From Heloderma charlesbogerti (lineage: Eukaryota > Chordata > Lepidosauria > Squamata > Helodermatidae): a DNA stretch of 64,000 bases. The stretch is taken from positions 335,001 to 399,000 of the forward strand of contig JANEZZ010000468.1 of assembly GCA_026122225.1 (NCBI GenBank), in the 5' to 3' direction. Of this stretch, positions 1 through 11,954 are shown piece after piece. Below the pieces are notes generated by a model, which did no database searches, was not told the DNA's origin, and saw only the letters and a program-made list of their open reading frames with translations. How positions within the stretch are numbered: position 1 is the stretch's first letter; each line of letters starts with the position of its first letter. The position numbers were made by a program, and so were the translations under genes.

Positions 1-57
1 GATTTAAATTTAAGGGCTGGCTGGCTACCTTTTGATCTAGTTTCAATTTGAGACATG

Positions 58-149
58 AACTGCAGCCCTATGTATGTTTACTCAGATGTAAGTCCCACTG
101 GTTCAATAGGGCTTGCTTCCAAGTAAGTGTTTTTAGGACTGCAGCCTAA
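58..149. repeat. Palindromic interspersed repeat (MITE-like)
   Basis: The two halves are imperfect reverse complements. The left arm has CTGCAGCCCTATGTATGTTT and the right arm ends AGGACTGCAGCC, with inner arms GTAAGTCCCA and GGGCTTGC. The same pattern (a cctatgcatgtttact motif with a matching right arm) recurs at 49206-49300 and as a half copy near 16957-16987. It fits a small non-autonomous DNA element; the family was not assigned. Confidence 0.6.
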
Positions 150-2787
150 ACTCATATTTTAAATTATAAAATTGTAAAAGGAATCGCTTGCGGTCTGACG
201 GTGACTTGAAACATTCCATAGCGATAACTTAGCCTGGGGCAGTCACAGAGCATTCCTATGTATTAATATTAGTTAGCATTTAGAGGCAGTTGATGAAATT
301 TCTGAAAAGAGCATTTGTGTGTAATTCTGTGATGTGCAAGATTTTGTTTATAACCTGAACTTTGCCTTTGGGGTTAGAAAACTGTGCTGTAAAATATATT
401 GCAAGTTCTATGAGGGACAATATTAAATCTGGAGTACTACAGTTTTGTTGCTGTTGTGGCACTGAAAACATGCATTCTCAAATTCAAGTCTGCAAGAGCG
501 TTGTGTGTACTCAGATGAATAATCCAGTGCCCTTTCTTCTCTGGTTCTGCTGTATACTTACGTGCATCTGTGGGCGAGGCATTTCCTCCCTCTCCCCAGT
601 TATCAGGACTAACACCGCATGGGATTAATTTTTGATCCATTCATTTGTACTTGCCCATGTAGTATGGGAAACCATGTAACGACCTAAACAGAATGTTTTT
701 ATATATGCTCATAGTGATAATACCCTTTGGCTAAGGGGACAGTTGCCAGTGATGAAGATGGGTTATTTTTATTTTTTATATGGGTTACTTTTATTTTATT
801 ATATATATTTTCTTGGAACTCCAGTACAATTTGTGTTCATTCTTTTGCTGGCATGTTTTGCCAGTACTCTGTGCTTGTCCATTCCTGCCCATTTTCACTG
901 CTGTTAGTTGCTTCCAAAATAATGTGGCAAAGTGCAATTCAGCACACAAACAAAAGGGACCTCCTGTGAAGAAGGGAGAAGGATTCATTTTGTCAAATGT
1001 GTTCAAAGCCTGGCAAAACAAAACGTACTTGCCTTGATATCGCTTAGCCAAACCCTTTGCCAAAAAATGGGCTTAAAAGTATTGCCTGGATCATTGGCAC
1101 TAATGCTGAGCAAAAAGGTGATTTTCTTGGCCAGCCCACATGTGTAAATGTGGCCCTCTGCATTCCTAAATGTGAGAAGCAAGTAAAATAAGCTCCTGAC
1201 CCAAATCGTTTTGGTTTAGATTAAGGAAGACTGCAGTGGACATCTTCCACAGCAGTAATTCCCAACCTTTCTTTTTTTTCTTCTTTTTTAAATGTAGGGG
1301 ACCCCTCCTTGGAATTCTTTGTCTAAGGCTTGCCAGTCAGCCCTACACCCGACCCTGACATTACCCATCTGTTATGTCTTTGCACCAGTATTTCTCCAAC
1401 ACCTGGTGCCAACAAACTGGTGACCTATCCGCATACCTGAACTCACCCTTTGGGAACGATAGTTCAGGAGGTTCTCTCAAACACAGGACATCTGAGAACT
1501 GGAAAATATTCTGGCTCACTTGTTGAAGGTCAGGTTTTTAAAGCCACAGGCTACTGTACTCCTGAGAACTTGTAATTACTGGGACATCTACTGGATGACA
1601 AATGGACCTCAACACAATTCATTGGGGCAGATTATTACTTGTGTGGTTTCAGTGATGCTGTTAGAAATCAGCTTAGTTGTCTACACTTCTGGACAGAGAC
1701 AACATGGGAAGCAAGGGAGACGGGTACAAGATACCCACCAATAACCCAGACTGGAGTATCTGTGGTGCAACAGGTGGCGTGTGAAGGCCGCCAGTGCATA
1801 TCTTGAAAGTCTGCATTCAGACAAATTCACTCCCAACCTACTATCAAAGCAAACCAGATCTCCTTATCAAATATGGGTGTGGTTGGTAGTGCATAAATGA
1901 TGGTTGAAAGATTGTATGTGGATGTTGCAAAAATGGATGTCATGATGTGCTTTAGTCTTCACCCCACAAAGGCTCTTGGGGTCCTCCCATTTGAACACAG
2001 GATATATAGGTGTGCACCTCTGTAAAAGGAGGATTTTTCAGCCCCCCAAAGAACCAGCTCAGTTTAGATATCTGAATTCAACACAAAGGTCAGATCTTCT
2101 GCATTCTTTCTTGTTCCCAGGCCAGTCTCTAGTGTTCCATGGTCCCCTGAGCAAATAGACAGTTATTGGGCCCCTTAGCACTTCCTTCATTCTGCGTTAC
2201 TAGGTAGTGGTATTTTTAAAGGTTTAAATGCAGATGTGGGAAGTGGCAAATAGTGCAGTTGGTAAATTCTTATTTCCCAAGTGCTTGCTCTCACCACCCA
2301 TATTATTGCTAAAGTGCTGCCTTTAACCAGAGACAAGGGAGTCTTGCTTCAGAGATGCCTTTTCTTTCTGCACCAGGAAAAGTTGTTTCTTGGTTAAGAA
2401 TTTGTGGGCATGTTTTTGTCAAGCAAAACATGTAGGGAAGCCAGTGTATGACAGTGCACACAATGGGTTGGTGCTATGTGAATGATTATATAAAGATCCC
2501 TGGGTTTGTGCCCTCTCTTCTCATCCCTCTCCCACCCTCCTTCCTTTGTGCTGTGATTGTTCTCCCTCCCTGGCATATTGCCTGAACTGGCAAATGTTCA
2601 TTTGCACTTGCCCTGTAAACCAGGATTGGAAGCCAGGATCAAAACAAAGTTTCTTATCCCGGTTTCCAGGGCAAATGCAAACCATGGTTTGCTGGTTTGG
2701 GGTGAAATGGCAAACTATAGCTTTCTTAAACTAGGAAGGAGGAGAGGCCAGAGAAGAAGGGGGAGGAGGGAGTGTATGAAGAGAGGC
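150..2787. other. Intronic sequence without assigned feature
   Basis: I see no convincing exon, RNA gene or complete mobile element here. A T-rich tract at 1268-1292 follows a TTCCCAACCT motif often found at worn hAT termini, but no partner end was found. Open frames are short and have no recognisable motifs. Confidence 0.6.
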
Positions 2788-3018
2788 AAGTCCCAGCTTC
2801 TGCCAACCTAGCAATTTGAAAGCAAGAAATTGCAAGTACATAAATAGGTACCGCTTCGGCGGGAAAGGTAACAGTGTTCTGTGCACCTCGGTGCTCAGTC
2901 ATGCCGGCCACATGACCACGGAAGCGTCATCGGACAGCGCTGGCTCTTCGGCTTAGAAATGGAGATGAGCACCACACCCTAGAGTTGGACAGGACTGGCT
3001 GGGGACACCTTTACCTTT
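2788..3018 (+). mobile_element. tRNA-derived SINE with BovB-like tail
   Basis: The sequence contains landmarks of an abundant squamate SINE: a head with CTTCTGCCAACCTAGCA and TTTGAAAGC, then AAATAGGTACCGC, GCTCAGTCATGCCGGCCACA and GAGATGAGCACC. It ends with a segment like the BovB 3' end (AGAGTTGGACAGGACTGG) and the tail CCTTTACCTTT. A shared 3' tail lets such SINEs use BovB reverse transcriptase (established for SINE/LINE pairs). The tail appears to continue at 5466-5482 beyond the BovB inserted in it. Confidence 0.7.
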
Positions 3019-5434
3019 GTTGTTCAGTCGTTCAGTCGTGTCCGACTCTTTGTGACCCCATGGACCATAGCACGCCAGGCCTTCCTGTCCTGCGCTCTCT
3101 CCCGGAGTGTGCTCAAGTTCATATTCATTGCATCGGTGATGCTATCTAGCCAACTCATCCTCTGCCGTCCCCTTCTCCTTTTGCCTTCAGCCTGTCCCAG
3201 CATCAGGGTCTTTTCCAGAGAGTTTTCTCTTCGCATTAGTTGGCCAAAATATTTGAGCTTCAGCTTCAGTATCTGACCTTCCAATGAGCACTCAGGGTTG
3301 ATTTCCCTTAGGATGGACCGATTTGACCTCCTTGCAGTCCAGGGGACTCATAAGAGTCTTCTCCAGCACCACAGTTCGAAAGCATCAATTCTTCGGTGCT
3401 CAGCCTTCCTTATAGTCCAGCTCTCACAGCCATACATTACTACTGGGAAAACCATAGCTTTGATTATATGGACCTTTGTCGGCAAGGTGATGTCTCTGCT
3501 TCTTACTATGCTGTCTAGGTTTGCCATAGCTTTCCTCCCAAGGAGCAAGCATCTTTTAATTTCATGGCTACAGTCACCGTCTGCGGAGATCTTGGAGCCC
3601 AAGAAAGTAAAATCTGTCACTGCTTCCATTTCTTCCCCTTCTATATGCCAGGAAGTGATGGGGCCAGATGCCATGATCTTCGTTTTTTTAATGTTGAGTT
3701 TCAAACCAGCTTTTGCACTCTCCTCTTTCACCCTCAACAAGAGGCTCTTTTAGATCCTCTTCGCTTTCTGCCATTAGGGTGGTATCGTCTGCATATCGGA
3801 GGTTGTTGATAATTCTCCCAGCAATCTTAATTCCGACCTCTGATTCATCCAACCCGGCATTTCTCATGATGTACTCTGCATATGAGTTAAATAAGCAGGG
3901 TGACAATATGCAGCCTTGTCATACTCCTTTCCCAGTTTTGAACCAATCATTTGTTCCATGTCTGGTTCTTACTGTTGCTTCTTGACCCTCGTACAGGTTT
4001 CTCAGGAGACAGGTAAGGTGGTCTGGTACTCCCATCTCTTTAAGAATTTGCCACAGTTTGTTGTGATCCACACAATCAAAGGCTTTAGCGTAGTCAATGA
4101 AGCAGAAATAGACGTTTTTCTGGAATTCTCTTGCTTTCTCCATGATCCAGCAAATGTTGGCAATTTGATCTCTAGTTCCTCTGCCTCTTCAAAACCCAGC
4201 TTGTACTTCCGGTAGTTCTCGGTACGCATAGTGCTGAAGCCTAGCTTGTAGGATTTTGAGCATCACCTTGCTGGCATGTGAAATGAGCGCAATTGTGCGG
4301 TAGTTTGAACACTCTTTGGCGTTGCCCTTCTTTGGAATTGGAATGTAAACTGACCTTTTCCAGTCTTGCGGCCATTGCTGAGTGTTCCAAATTTGTTGGC
4401 ATATTGAATGCAGCACTTTAACAGCATCATCTTTTAGGATTTTAAATAGCTCAGCTGGAATACTGTCATCTCCGCTAGCTTTGTTGTTAGTAATGCTTCC
4501 TAAGGCCCACTTGACTTCACTCTCGAGGATGTCTGGCTCAAGTTCAGTGACCGCACTCTCATGGCTATCAGGGACATTCAGATCTTTCCTGTATAGTTCT
4601 TCTGTGTATTCTTTCCACCTCTTCTTAATCTCATCTGCTTCTGTTAGGTCCTTGCCTTCTTTGTCCTTTATCATGCCCGTCTTTGCACAAAATGTTCCCT
4701 TGAGATCTCTGATTTTCTTGAAGAGATCTCTAGTCTTTCCCATTCTATTGTTTTCCTCGATTTCTTTGCATCGTTCATTTAAGAAGGCCTTCTTGTCTCT
4801 CCTTGCTATTCTCTGGAACTCTGCATTCAGTTGAATATATCTTCCCCTTTCTCCCTTGCTTTTCGCTTCCCTTCTTTCCTCAGCTACTTGTAAAGCCTCA
4901 TCAGACAGCCACTTGGCTTTCTTGCAGTTCTTTTTCTTTGGGATGGATTTCGTTGCTGCCTCCTGAACAATGTTACGGACCTCCGTCCATAGTTCCTCAG
5001 GCATTCTATCTGTCAGGTCTAATCCCTTAAATCTATTCGTCACCTCCACTGTATATTCATAAGGGATATGATTTAGGTCATACCTGAATGGTTTAGTGGT
5101 TTTCCCTATGTTCTTCAATTTAAGCCGAAATTTTGCAACAAGAAGCTCATGATCTGAGCCACAGTCAGCTCCAGGTCTTGTTTTGACTGACTGTATAGAG
5201 CTTCTCCATCTTTGGCTGCAAAGGACATAATCAATCTGATTTTGATATTGACCATCTGGTGATGTCCATGTGTAGAGTCGCCTCTTGTGCTGTTGGAAAA
5301 GAGTGTTCGCTATGATCAGCGTGTTCTCTTGGCAAAACTTGTATTAGCTTTTGTCCTGCTTCATTTTGTACACCAAGGCCATGCCTGCCTGTTATCCCGG
5401 TGATTTCTTGACTTCTTACTTTAGCATTCCAATT
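3018..5434 (-). mobile_element. BovB (RTE-clade) LINE, 5'-truncated and decayed
   Basis: The 3' end (low coordinate) starts GTTGTTCAGTCGTTCAGTCG, the typical BovB tail, and the protein traces match the copy at 27802-31015. Reading leftwards on the - strand it begins inside the endonuclease domain (WNAK at 5434), then covers the linker, the reverse transcriptase (FIDYAKAFDCVDH, YADD near 3790) and the C-terminal region (SWTIRKAEHRRIDAFELWCW). The frame is broken by in-frame TGA codons where the better copy has CGA or AGA (near 3353, 3921 and 4190), by a 1-bp insertion near 3749, and by frameshifts near 5340. It was inserted into the tail of the preceding SINE; a CCTTTACCTTT copy is present on both sides (3008-3018 and 5466-5476). 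Confidence 0.92.
4189..5118 (-). pseudogene. BovB pol fragment (linker and start of reverse transcriptase)
   Basis: This is the longest surviving open part (309 residues) of the decayed BovB. It covers the region between endonuclease and reverse transcriptase and the first RT motifs (NKASGDDSIPAELFK, IPIPKKGNAKECSNYRTIAL). It ends at a TGA that replaces an arginine codon just after the VQAGF motif. It is not expected to produce a working enzyme. Confidence 0.85.
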
Positions 5435-5704
5435 TTCCTACCTCCCAGTCAGTTTCATATGATTGCCTTTACCTTTACCTTTTTATATAAGCAGAAGGTT
5501 CTTAAACATTCCTTTACATAGTGACAAACTACAGTTTGGCGTTACATCTGAACCATCCTGTTCTATACCTATTTCCTCTTGTAATGTGATTATTTCTGTG
5601 CAGGATTTGAACTGAACTGCCCAGCCTGGCCAGTGGACCATGCACAAAGCTGCAGTCCTCAGGTCCAATTTTCCTACCTCCCAGACAGCTTCATATGATT
5701 GCCT
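5427..5704. repeat. 41-bp direct repeat flanking ~195 bp
   Basis: Positions 5427-5468 and 5664-5704 carry nearly the same 41-bp sequence (starting TCCAATTTTCCTACCTCCCA, two mismatches visible). The first copy is fused to the 5' end of the BovB at 3018-5434. The second lies 236 bp further on in the flank. The segment between starts with CTTTACCTTTACCTTT, which looks like the tail of the SINE at 2788-3018. Confidence 0.85.
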
Positions 5705-6247
5705 GAAGTTTCACTGGGCTAGAAAAATGTCTCAAGTTCTTCGTGCAAGGATCAGAGTTAGGAGGAGGTTATGCAAAAACGAAAAGAAGCCATCTTCTGC
5801 AGGTAGATAATTATGTTATTTGCTACTACAGACTATAGTGATGACCATTAACTTTGATAGCTTTTAGGCAAATTCATGGAATATAGTTCTGTTGACCGTT
5901 GTCTACGATAGCTCAATGGAACCTCCATGTTCAGAGGCAGTATATCTGAGTGCTAGATGCTGGGGAAAGTGTGTGTGTTGCAGCCACTGCCTTGTGGGGG
6001 TTTCTTTAAAGCACTCCATGTGGCAGTATTACCTACATTGCAGCATTTAAGCATAGTGGCTCACCAGGTAAATGAGGCATTTCTCACTGTGCCACCAAAG
6101 AGCTCCAAAAGAAGAGGCTTCTGATGATGTAGTCAGATTGTCCTGTCTTTGTGATAATGACATCTTAACAACTGCCATGTGGAAGAGACATAATTTGTGA
6201 ACCAGCTCGCCATCTACCCCACCTCTGCTCCCTCCACCTTCTATTCT
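5705..6247. other. Intronic sequence without assigned feature
   Basis: I see no exon or repeat structure that I can name. It is pyrimidine-rich just before the microsatellite. Confidence 0.5.
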
Positions 6248-6294
6248 CCTTCCTTCCTTCCTTCCTTCCTTCCTTCCTTCCTTCCTTCCTTCCT
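6248..6294 (+). repeat. (CCTT)n microsatellite
   Basis: About 12 uninterrupted CCTT units followed by a T-rich tract at 6309-6330. The apparent repeated amino acids in overlapping frames come from this tract and do not indicate a protein. Confidence 0.97.
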
Positions 6295-7949
6295 GTGCTA
6301 TGTTAATCTTTTTTTTCTTTTCTTTTTTTACCATACATTTCCTTCCTTTATCCAGGCCTACCATCTGCGTATGATCATGCACATCATCTCCAGATGCAGG
6401 GTTGCTTCTTTAAGTGTCAGCTTGGATCCTGTTTTTAGTATGTGTGGCTACTTTGTGCTACGAATGATCGCATTTAGCAACCCTGAGTGGCACCAAACAA
6501 AAAGGATTGGGAAGGGGGCCATGAGTGAGAATTTGCCACAGCCCCCTCCCCCCGGCCCATTCCCAGCATTTTTTCTTCTGCTCTCGTAGGCAGCCCCCTA
6601 TGCGATTCTGATGTCACTGCAGTGTGCTGCAGTTGAACGTGTAATGCATCAAATCCCTGCAGGATGCACTGACTTGCTGCAGTGCGCAGTATAACAGTAG
6701 ATAGAGCATGCTGTGGTCTGCTGCAATGCATAAGTTCCCAGCAGGGCTTTGCTCTGTGATGCAGTCAAATTACAGAGCAAGAACCAGGGGGTTGGTTAGG
6801 ACCCATGAAAGGGTAGACTCAAGGGGGTGTCCGTAGCTTTTGACTGGGGGTGGACTCTTCTTAGCACAGGCACTGCACTGCGAGTTTGCTACCCCCTGCA
6901 CCCTGTTCCTATTCACATAATTCTGGAGAGGGCAGCTTGATTTGTGGGAAATCTGTGACTCGTGTCCCTCATTTCTGTTTCAGATTTATGGCTGCTGTGG
7001 GAATGTGGAGGACTGCAATAGCTACTGTTCTTTGGTAGTTGTCTTGAGGCCTCCCTTCTCTGCTTCAGAAGCTGCACTGAAAATCCGTGTTAGGATCTGG
7101 AAGTAAGCAGGATGTTGATTCCGTCAGATGTTTTACACTAGCAAAGGGAATAAATGTTGTAATGCCAGGTGCCCCTTCCTACCCTTCTCTCCCCCATCAG
7201 CTGCTGATCATAATAATCAGCCTGCCTGTTTAATGTCTTTCTGACCCACCTTGACCCTTCTAGGTGGCCAAACCAGCAGGGACTCAGGAATAACTGAGTT
7301 TTCAACATCCTTTGTTGTATAGACTGAATATGGACCCTGATGTTCATTTGTTTCCATATACAATAGGCTGAGAGATGGCAGGGATAGGATGCCAATATGC
7401 ATGGAGGATATCCTGAAGTGCACACAAAGAGAATGACCTTTCAGCATCATTGGATGGAGTCTGATGTTTGTGTGTCAGATTCAGGACAGCTTGGGAAGTT
7501 CTCCAGTTCCCAAGATGTTGTGGGACTCCTCCTTGGCTGTTCTGAAATGTAAGAATTTGCATTTTCTCCCTGACGTCATTAGTATTGTTGCCTTCATAGG
7601 GCACCTATGAGAAATTGTTATTCTGCAGGTTATAGGCAGAGTTTTGAGGCTTGGATCCAGAAGCTTCTTGCTCCTTGGGCCGTTGCATTAGTTAGGTGTA
7701 TACATAAGATGTTTATGCATACACCTAAAAATGCCATGGGTGTATGCAGCAAATGCATGTTAGAAGAAAGTGCCCTTGTCAGGGAGCTGGGATTGGCTGC
7801 TGCTCCCGGCCCAGTGTATGCTGTGTAGCAAACCAGGCCTTGCTGTTGCATAATATGTGAAGGGGCCCTGAACTGGTACATGCACCTTGTTCAGCTGCTG
7901 AAGTAGATTTGCCAAGAATGTGTTAAGTATGGGACCGGACCTGAGGTCT
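6295..7949. other. Intronic sequence; CTGCA-rich patch
   Basis: Between about 6615 and 6730 the motif CTGCAGT/GCTGCA recurs at irregular spacing (tgcagtgtgctgcag, ctgcaggatgcactg, ctgcagtgcgcag), like the remains of a short tandem repeat. No exon or mobile element was otherwise recognised. Confidence 0.45.
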
Positions 7950-8640
7950 TTCCAGACATTGTGGTTTTTAGGTGGAGGTCTGATCTGGCCACTGTCACAG
8001 ATGCCTTAGTTACATCCCATTTGGACTACTGTTATGAAAGTTCAGCTGGTTCAAAATGCTGGAGCCAGACTGTTGACTGGGGCCAGTTAACAGGGAGCAT
8101 GTGACTCCCTTGTTACAACAGCTTTACTGGCTACTAGTTTGTTTTCAGGCAAAGTTCGAAGAGCTGGTTATGACCTATAAAGCCCTATATGGCTTGGGAC
8201 CAGGCTACCTGAAATAATGCCTTCTCCCATAGGAACCTGCCTGGTTCTTAAGATCTTCAGGACAGGCCCTTCTTTTGAGATCGCTGCCTTCAGAGGCACG
8301 TTTGATGGCAATGCAAGAGAGTGGCTTTTCCCAGGCTGTGGAACTCCCTGCTGAGGTAGGCTAGGTTTGCTCCTTCTCTGTTGTCTTTCCACCAGCAGGC
8401 AAATACCTTTTTATTCAAGCAGGCTTTTGGTGTGTACACTGGTCTGTTGCGTTGGATGCTGTTTTTATTCCCTTTTTATGGTTTTAATTGTGTTTTTAAT
8501 GTATTTATTTTATTATTGGTTTAATCATGGTTTTATTTTTAAAATGTTTTAGTTCCTATGATTGCAAAGCCAACTTGAGTTCCATTTTCTTGCTATAAAG
8601 GCACTCTGCCAAGTGGGGGTACAAATCAGCCAATAAGTGC
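7950..8640 (+). mobile_element. L2-type LINE 3' end, decayed
   Basis: Protein traces in changing frames match the last part of an L2 ORF: VQLVQNAGARLLTG near 8040, a trace of RAGYDL near 8165, and the LWNSLL motif near 8340. The final stretch is the T-rich L2 3' UTR (TTTTAATTGTGTTTTTAATG) ending near a GCCAACTTGAGTTCC motif. Stops and frameshifts are frequent. It has the same family layout as the longer copy at 54277-56627. Confidence 0.75.
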
Positions 8641-9114
8641 ATGCCAGAAGACATCACCCTAACAAGTGCTTCCATTGTAGGAAGATGGCAGGTTTCTCAT
8701 CACTCAAAATGACCAAAGTGTGAGTTGCTGAGAAATCTTTCCCCTAAACTGCATGCACAGCAAGTTTCCCTCCAAAATATTCACTCCTCCAAATCATTAT
8801 ATAGGGACATGAAATCCTACTTTTTGAGTTCTATTGGGGTTTATTCAGATTATTTGCAAAAAGGTTTTAGGATGATTTTTAACCTGGAAAGGCTATCAGC
8901 CATTATCTAGTATTATTACATCCATGGTTGTTACACAGGGTTGTTCTTTTGGAACATCTTTTGGAAGTTCTTATCCAGAAGGTTTCTGTGGCAGGACATA
9001 GAAGTAACATTTTATCATTGTACTTTTGAGTGTTGCATGATATTGGCATGCACATAATCATAACAATAGACTGGTTTTTGAATGTTTAGTGCCCCTTACT
9101 TATATTATTTTTAG
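8641..9114. other. Intronic sequence without assigned feature
   Basis: AT-rich sequence between two L2 fragments. No motif was recognised. Confidence 0.5.
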
Positions 9115-9420
9115 AACAAGAGGGCCTTCTTGGTGGCTGCGTCCAGGTTCTGTAACTCCCTGCTGATGGAGACTAGGTTGTTTCCCCCTCTTTTGTCCTT
9201 CTGCTGGCAGGCAAAGACATTTTTATCCAGGCAGGCCTTTGGCACGTAAGCTGGTTTGTTGTTGAAGTGGGTTTTAACTGGTTTGACAGTATATTTTAAG
9301 TGACATAATTTTTATCTGTATTTATCTGTATTTTTATCTGTATTTTCTCTGTATCTGTATTATCTATTGTTAGCCATCTTGAGTTTTCCTCCTCTTCCTC
9401 CTTGTACCCATGGGGTAACC
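9115..9420 (+). mobile_element. L2-type LINE 3' end fragment
   Basis: The first 100 bp encode traces of RAFLVAASRFCNSLL and AKTFLSRQAFGT, matching the L2 C terminus (LWNELPSEVR and FLISQAF in the better copy). They are followed by an AT-rich 3' UTR with repeated TTTATCTGTA units and the ending GCCATCTTGAGTT. Confidence 0.7.
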
Positions 9421-10894
9421 ATTGATTTGGTAATTTCACAGCTAAGGTGAGATTTGAAATCTTCCTGGATCACATCTTATGCCAGTTCTCACAGCTTTCT
9501 AACAGATGCTGTAGATATTTCACAAAGATAGGATGATAGCAACATCTATTGGAAGTTTCCAGTGCCTGGTAGTCAGAAGTATGTTGTCAGTTGAATGTAG
9601 ATAGCGGCAGGGATCACTGCCTGTACACTGCAAACTGGTTTTGACAGTCAGCCCCAGCAAGTTGGAACTTGCACCATCAAGGATGAACAAGCCTGAAAGA
9701 GTAAAGTTTCATGTCTTGTTGGAGTATAGTAAGCATTTGAGAAAGGAGAGGGAAGTGAAGTGCTCCCACAAAGTGCAGTGGGAAGCTCTAAGAAATGGAC
9801 AACTGAAACCATACCATCACAGTAATCTTGGCTGTAAGACTGTGCCTATCAGTGCTGGGAGAATTGCTGATTTGAAATGGTGGGGACTACATCTCCTACT
9901 GGAACCCCACCACTTTCAATACAAAGCCTACATTATGCGATACAATTTAGCTGGACTTTAGTTGGAGGAGCTCCACTTTCAGCTGCAGTCTTGGCCCACG
10001 TTTTGAGATGTGTTTATGTTAACTCAGGAAGCTGGACATGACAGCTGGGGAAGATGTGATCGGATTTTGATGGCAGGCTTTTTAGATGGTAGCACACCCC
10101 CACCCCTCACTAGCCCCACATGGAGTTTTGTATCTTGTGGGAAGGGGGGTGGGAAGGATTCGCGGCACAGGTTAAGACCACGCCTCATACATTTGTTTTT
10201 ACATATATACAGGAAGCATCATTGGCCTGTGGAAGTAGACATGCATTAGATAACCTCCAAATGTGTGCTTTCTGTACTAAAGAAATAAGCCAGTGATGTT
10301 ATGCTTGGAACAAATAGGTCCTAGAAATACCCATGGAATATCTGAGAGCAGAACTTCCATGCTCTGCCTGTGGCTGCTATTACCCCTTTTTTCCAGCGAT
10401 TCTTCCGGCAGTTCTGAAAATTCTTCTGGAGCCCTTGCTGTGCTTAGAGTCCATGCTTTTTCCTCTGCCCTTCCCACTGGATTAGCAGCACAAATGGGAG
10501 AATGTGTCAGAATGTGTCCATTTCCCGCAGCTGTTGAGATCAGTGTGGGAGTGCCGCCAAACACTGTAGATCTTTTTCCTTCTGAAGTATTTCATACTTC
10601 TCTGTTGTCACCTTCTTGGCATTTGGTGTTCAAAGAATATGATTTTTCACTTTCTGATTTTATTTATTTATTTGCTACCAGTTCTCTGCCAACTATCCTC
10701 TTGGAGAATCCATTCATTTGGGGAAATTTGTTCAGCTGTTGTCTTTTATGGCAGAAGAACCATATTTTTCTTTGTCTGCTTTTGATGGTGAATGATGAAT
10801 GGGCTTAGGCTGTCTTTGATGTTTTGTGTCAAGGATAAAACTCAGAGATGAGCATGCTGGGCAAGGGAACTGTCCCAGTCACAAATAAACATTC
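9421..10894. other. Intronic sequence without assigned feature
   Basis: Two open frames of 106 and 171 codons occur here (9641-9961 and 10293-10808, + strand). Neither has domain motifs, good flanking splice signals or coding-like codon bias, so I read them as chance frames. Otherwise unassigned. Confidence 0.5.
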
Positions 10895-11042
10895 ATGTCA
10901 TTTTTATCCCACCTTTTCTCCAAGGAACCAAGGGTAGGGTAAAGGATTCTTCTACCTCCATTTTTATCTTTGCAACAACCCTGCTAGGCTGAGAGATGAT
11001 GACTGGATCACAGTCGCCCAAGGGATATAGAACCTGGGGTCA
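10895..11042 (-). mobile_element. Sauria-type tRNA-derived SINE, partial
   Basis: Read on the - strand this matches the body and 3' end of the SINE that is complete at 51225-51470. Shared landmarks are CACAGGGTTGTTG-like (here GGTTGTTGCAAAGAT), the gggcgactgtgatccagtca block, and GGAGAAAAGGTGGGATAAAA at the 3' end. The tRNA-like head is missing or too worn to see. Confidence 0.6.
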
Positions 11043-11946
11043 GTAGTGGCATAGTGGTAAATTTTGAAGTTCAGGCACTCATCATGATAGCCCCTATGAT
11101 CACGTCCCCAAGGAGAGTCCCAAAATTAAATCCACCCTATCACACTGACTCCCAAATAGGACTCTACACAAACCTTGATTGCTGCAGCTGTCTGTTTTCA
11201 CATTGGCAATGAATGTGCCATCTGGAGGAAGTATTGCATTTTCCCCAGATAGAAAATACTGTCTCTTAAGGGCTTGGGAAATATGATATTCCTTCAACAG
11301 TACTGCAGCCTTGAGGGAAGACTTGTGAACTGTGCACAAGAAATGAACAAATGCACATTTGTTGCACAATAAACTGTCTCTACCTCAGATTTCTGCTCGG
11401 TTTCCCCTGGTAATAAGGCCGGGAAAGTCTGCATCTGTTTTAAGATTTTCTCCTAATGATTAAATGAAAATGAGGAAGGAAAAACATAACTTAAGATCCA
11501 GGGGAACAGACTCTGATACTGGAGAAATTCAAAGACATGACATAAGTACCTTTAACTTCATTTCTCCACCTTGGTGATTCTGGAGGCATTGTAGACATAC
11601 CTTCAGCCTCAGAAGAAGGGATGTTCAGAGAGGAGGAAATCTACCCACTTACCCAGCTATCCCTGTGACCTCTAAGATGTGAGCAAGAAGATCCACGAAG
11701 ACTCAGTACTCCCAATCTCAGTAGCCTTGCTTGGTCATGGGGAAGAGCATAGACAGCCATGTAGCATGAGTTGGGAGCCTTAACTCATTGACTCATCACA
11801 TTCTAACAACTGTTTATACCCTTCATATGAAAGAGAAGATGAGTAGGACTGCAGTTCTTCTCATTATAACATAATCTCTTCTATATTACCCAGATGAATG
11901 AAGGGGACTTGTTAGCTTCCAGATCTGTGATTCATGTGCTGGCAGA
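11043..11946. other. Intronic sequence without assigned feature
   Basis: No exon, RNA gene or repeat was recognised. Confidence 0.5.
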
Positions 11947-11954
11947 ACATAGAG

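Noticed and set aside
6197..6589. Frame encoding repeated Phe-Leu-Pro-Ser residues
   Set aside because: Product of the (CCTT)n microsatellite; the same happens at 48825-48871.
10293..10808. 171-codon open frame on the + strand
   Set aside because: No domain, no repeated family pattern, no splice support and low-complexity hydrophobic composition; such lengths occur by chance in 64 kb.
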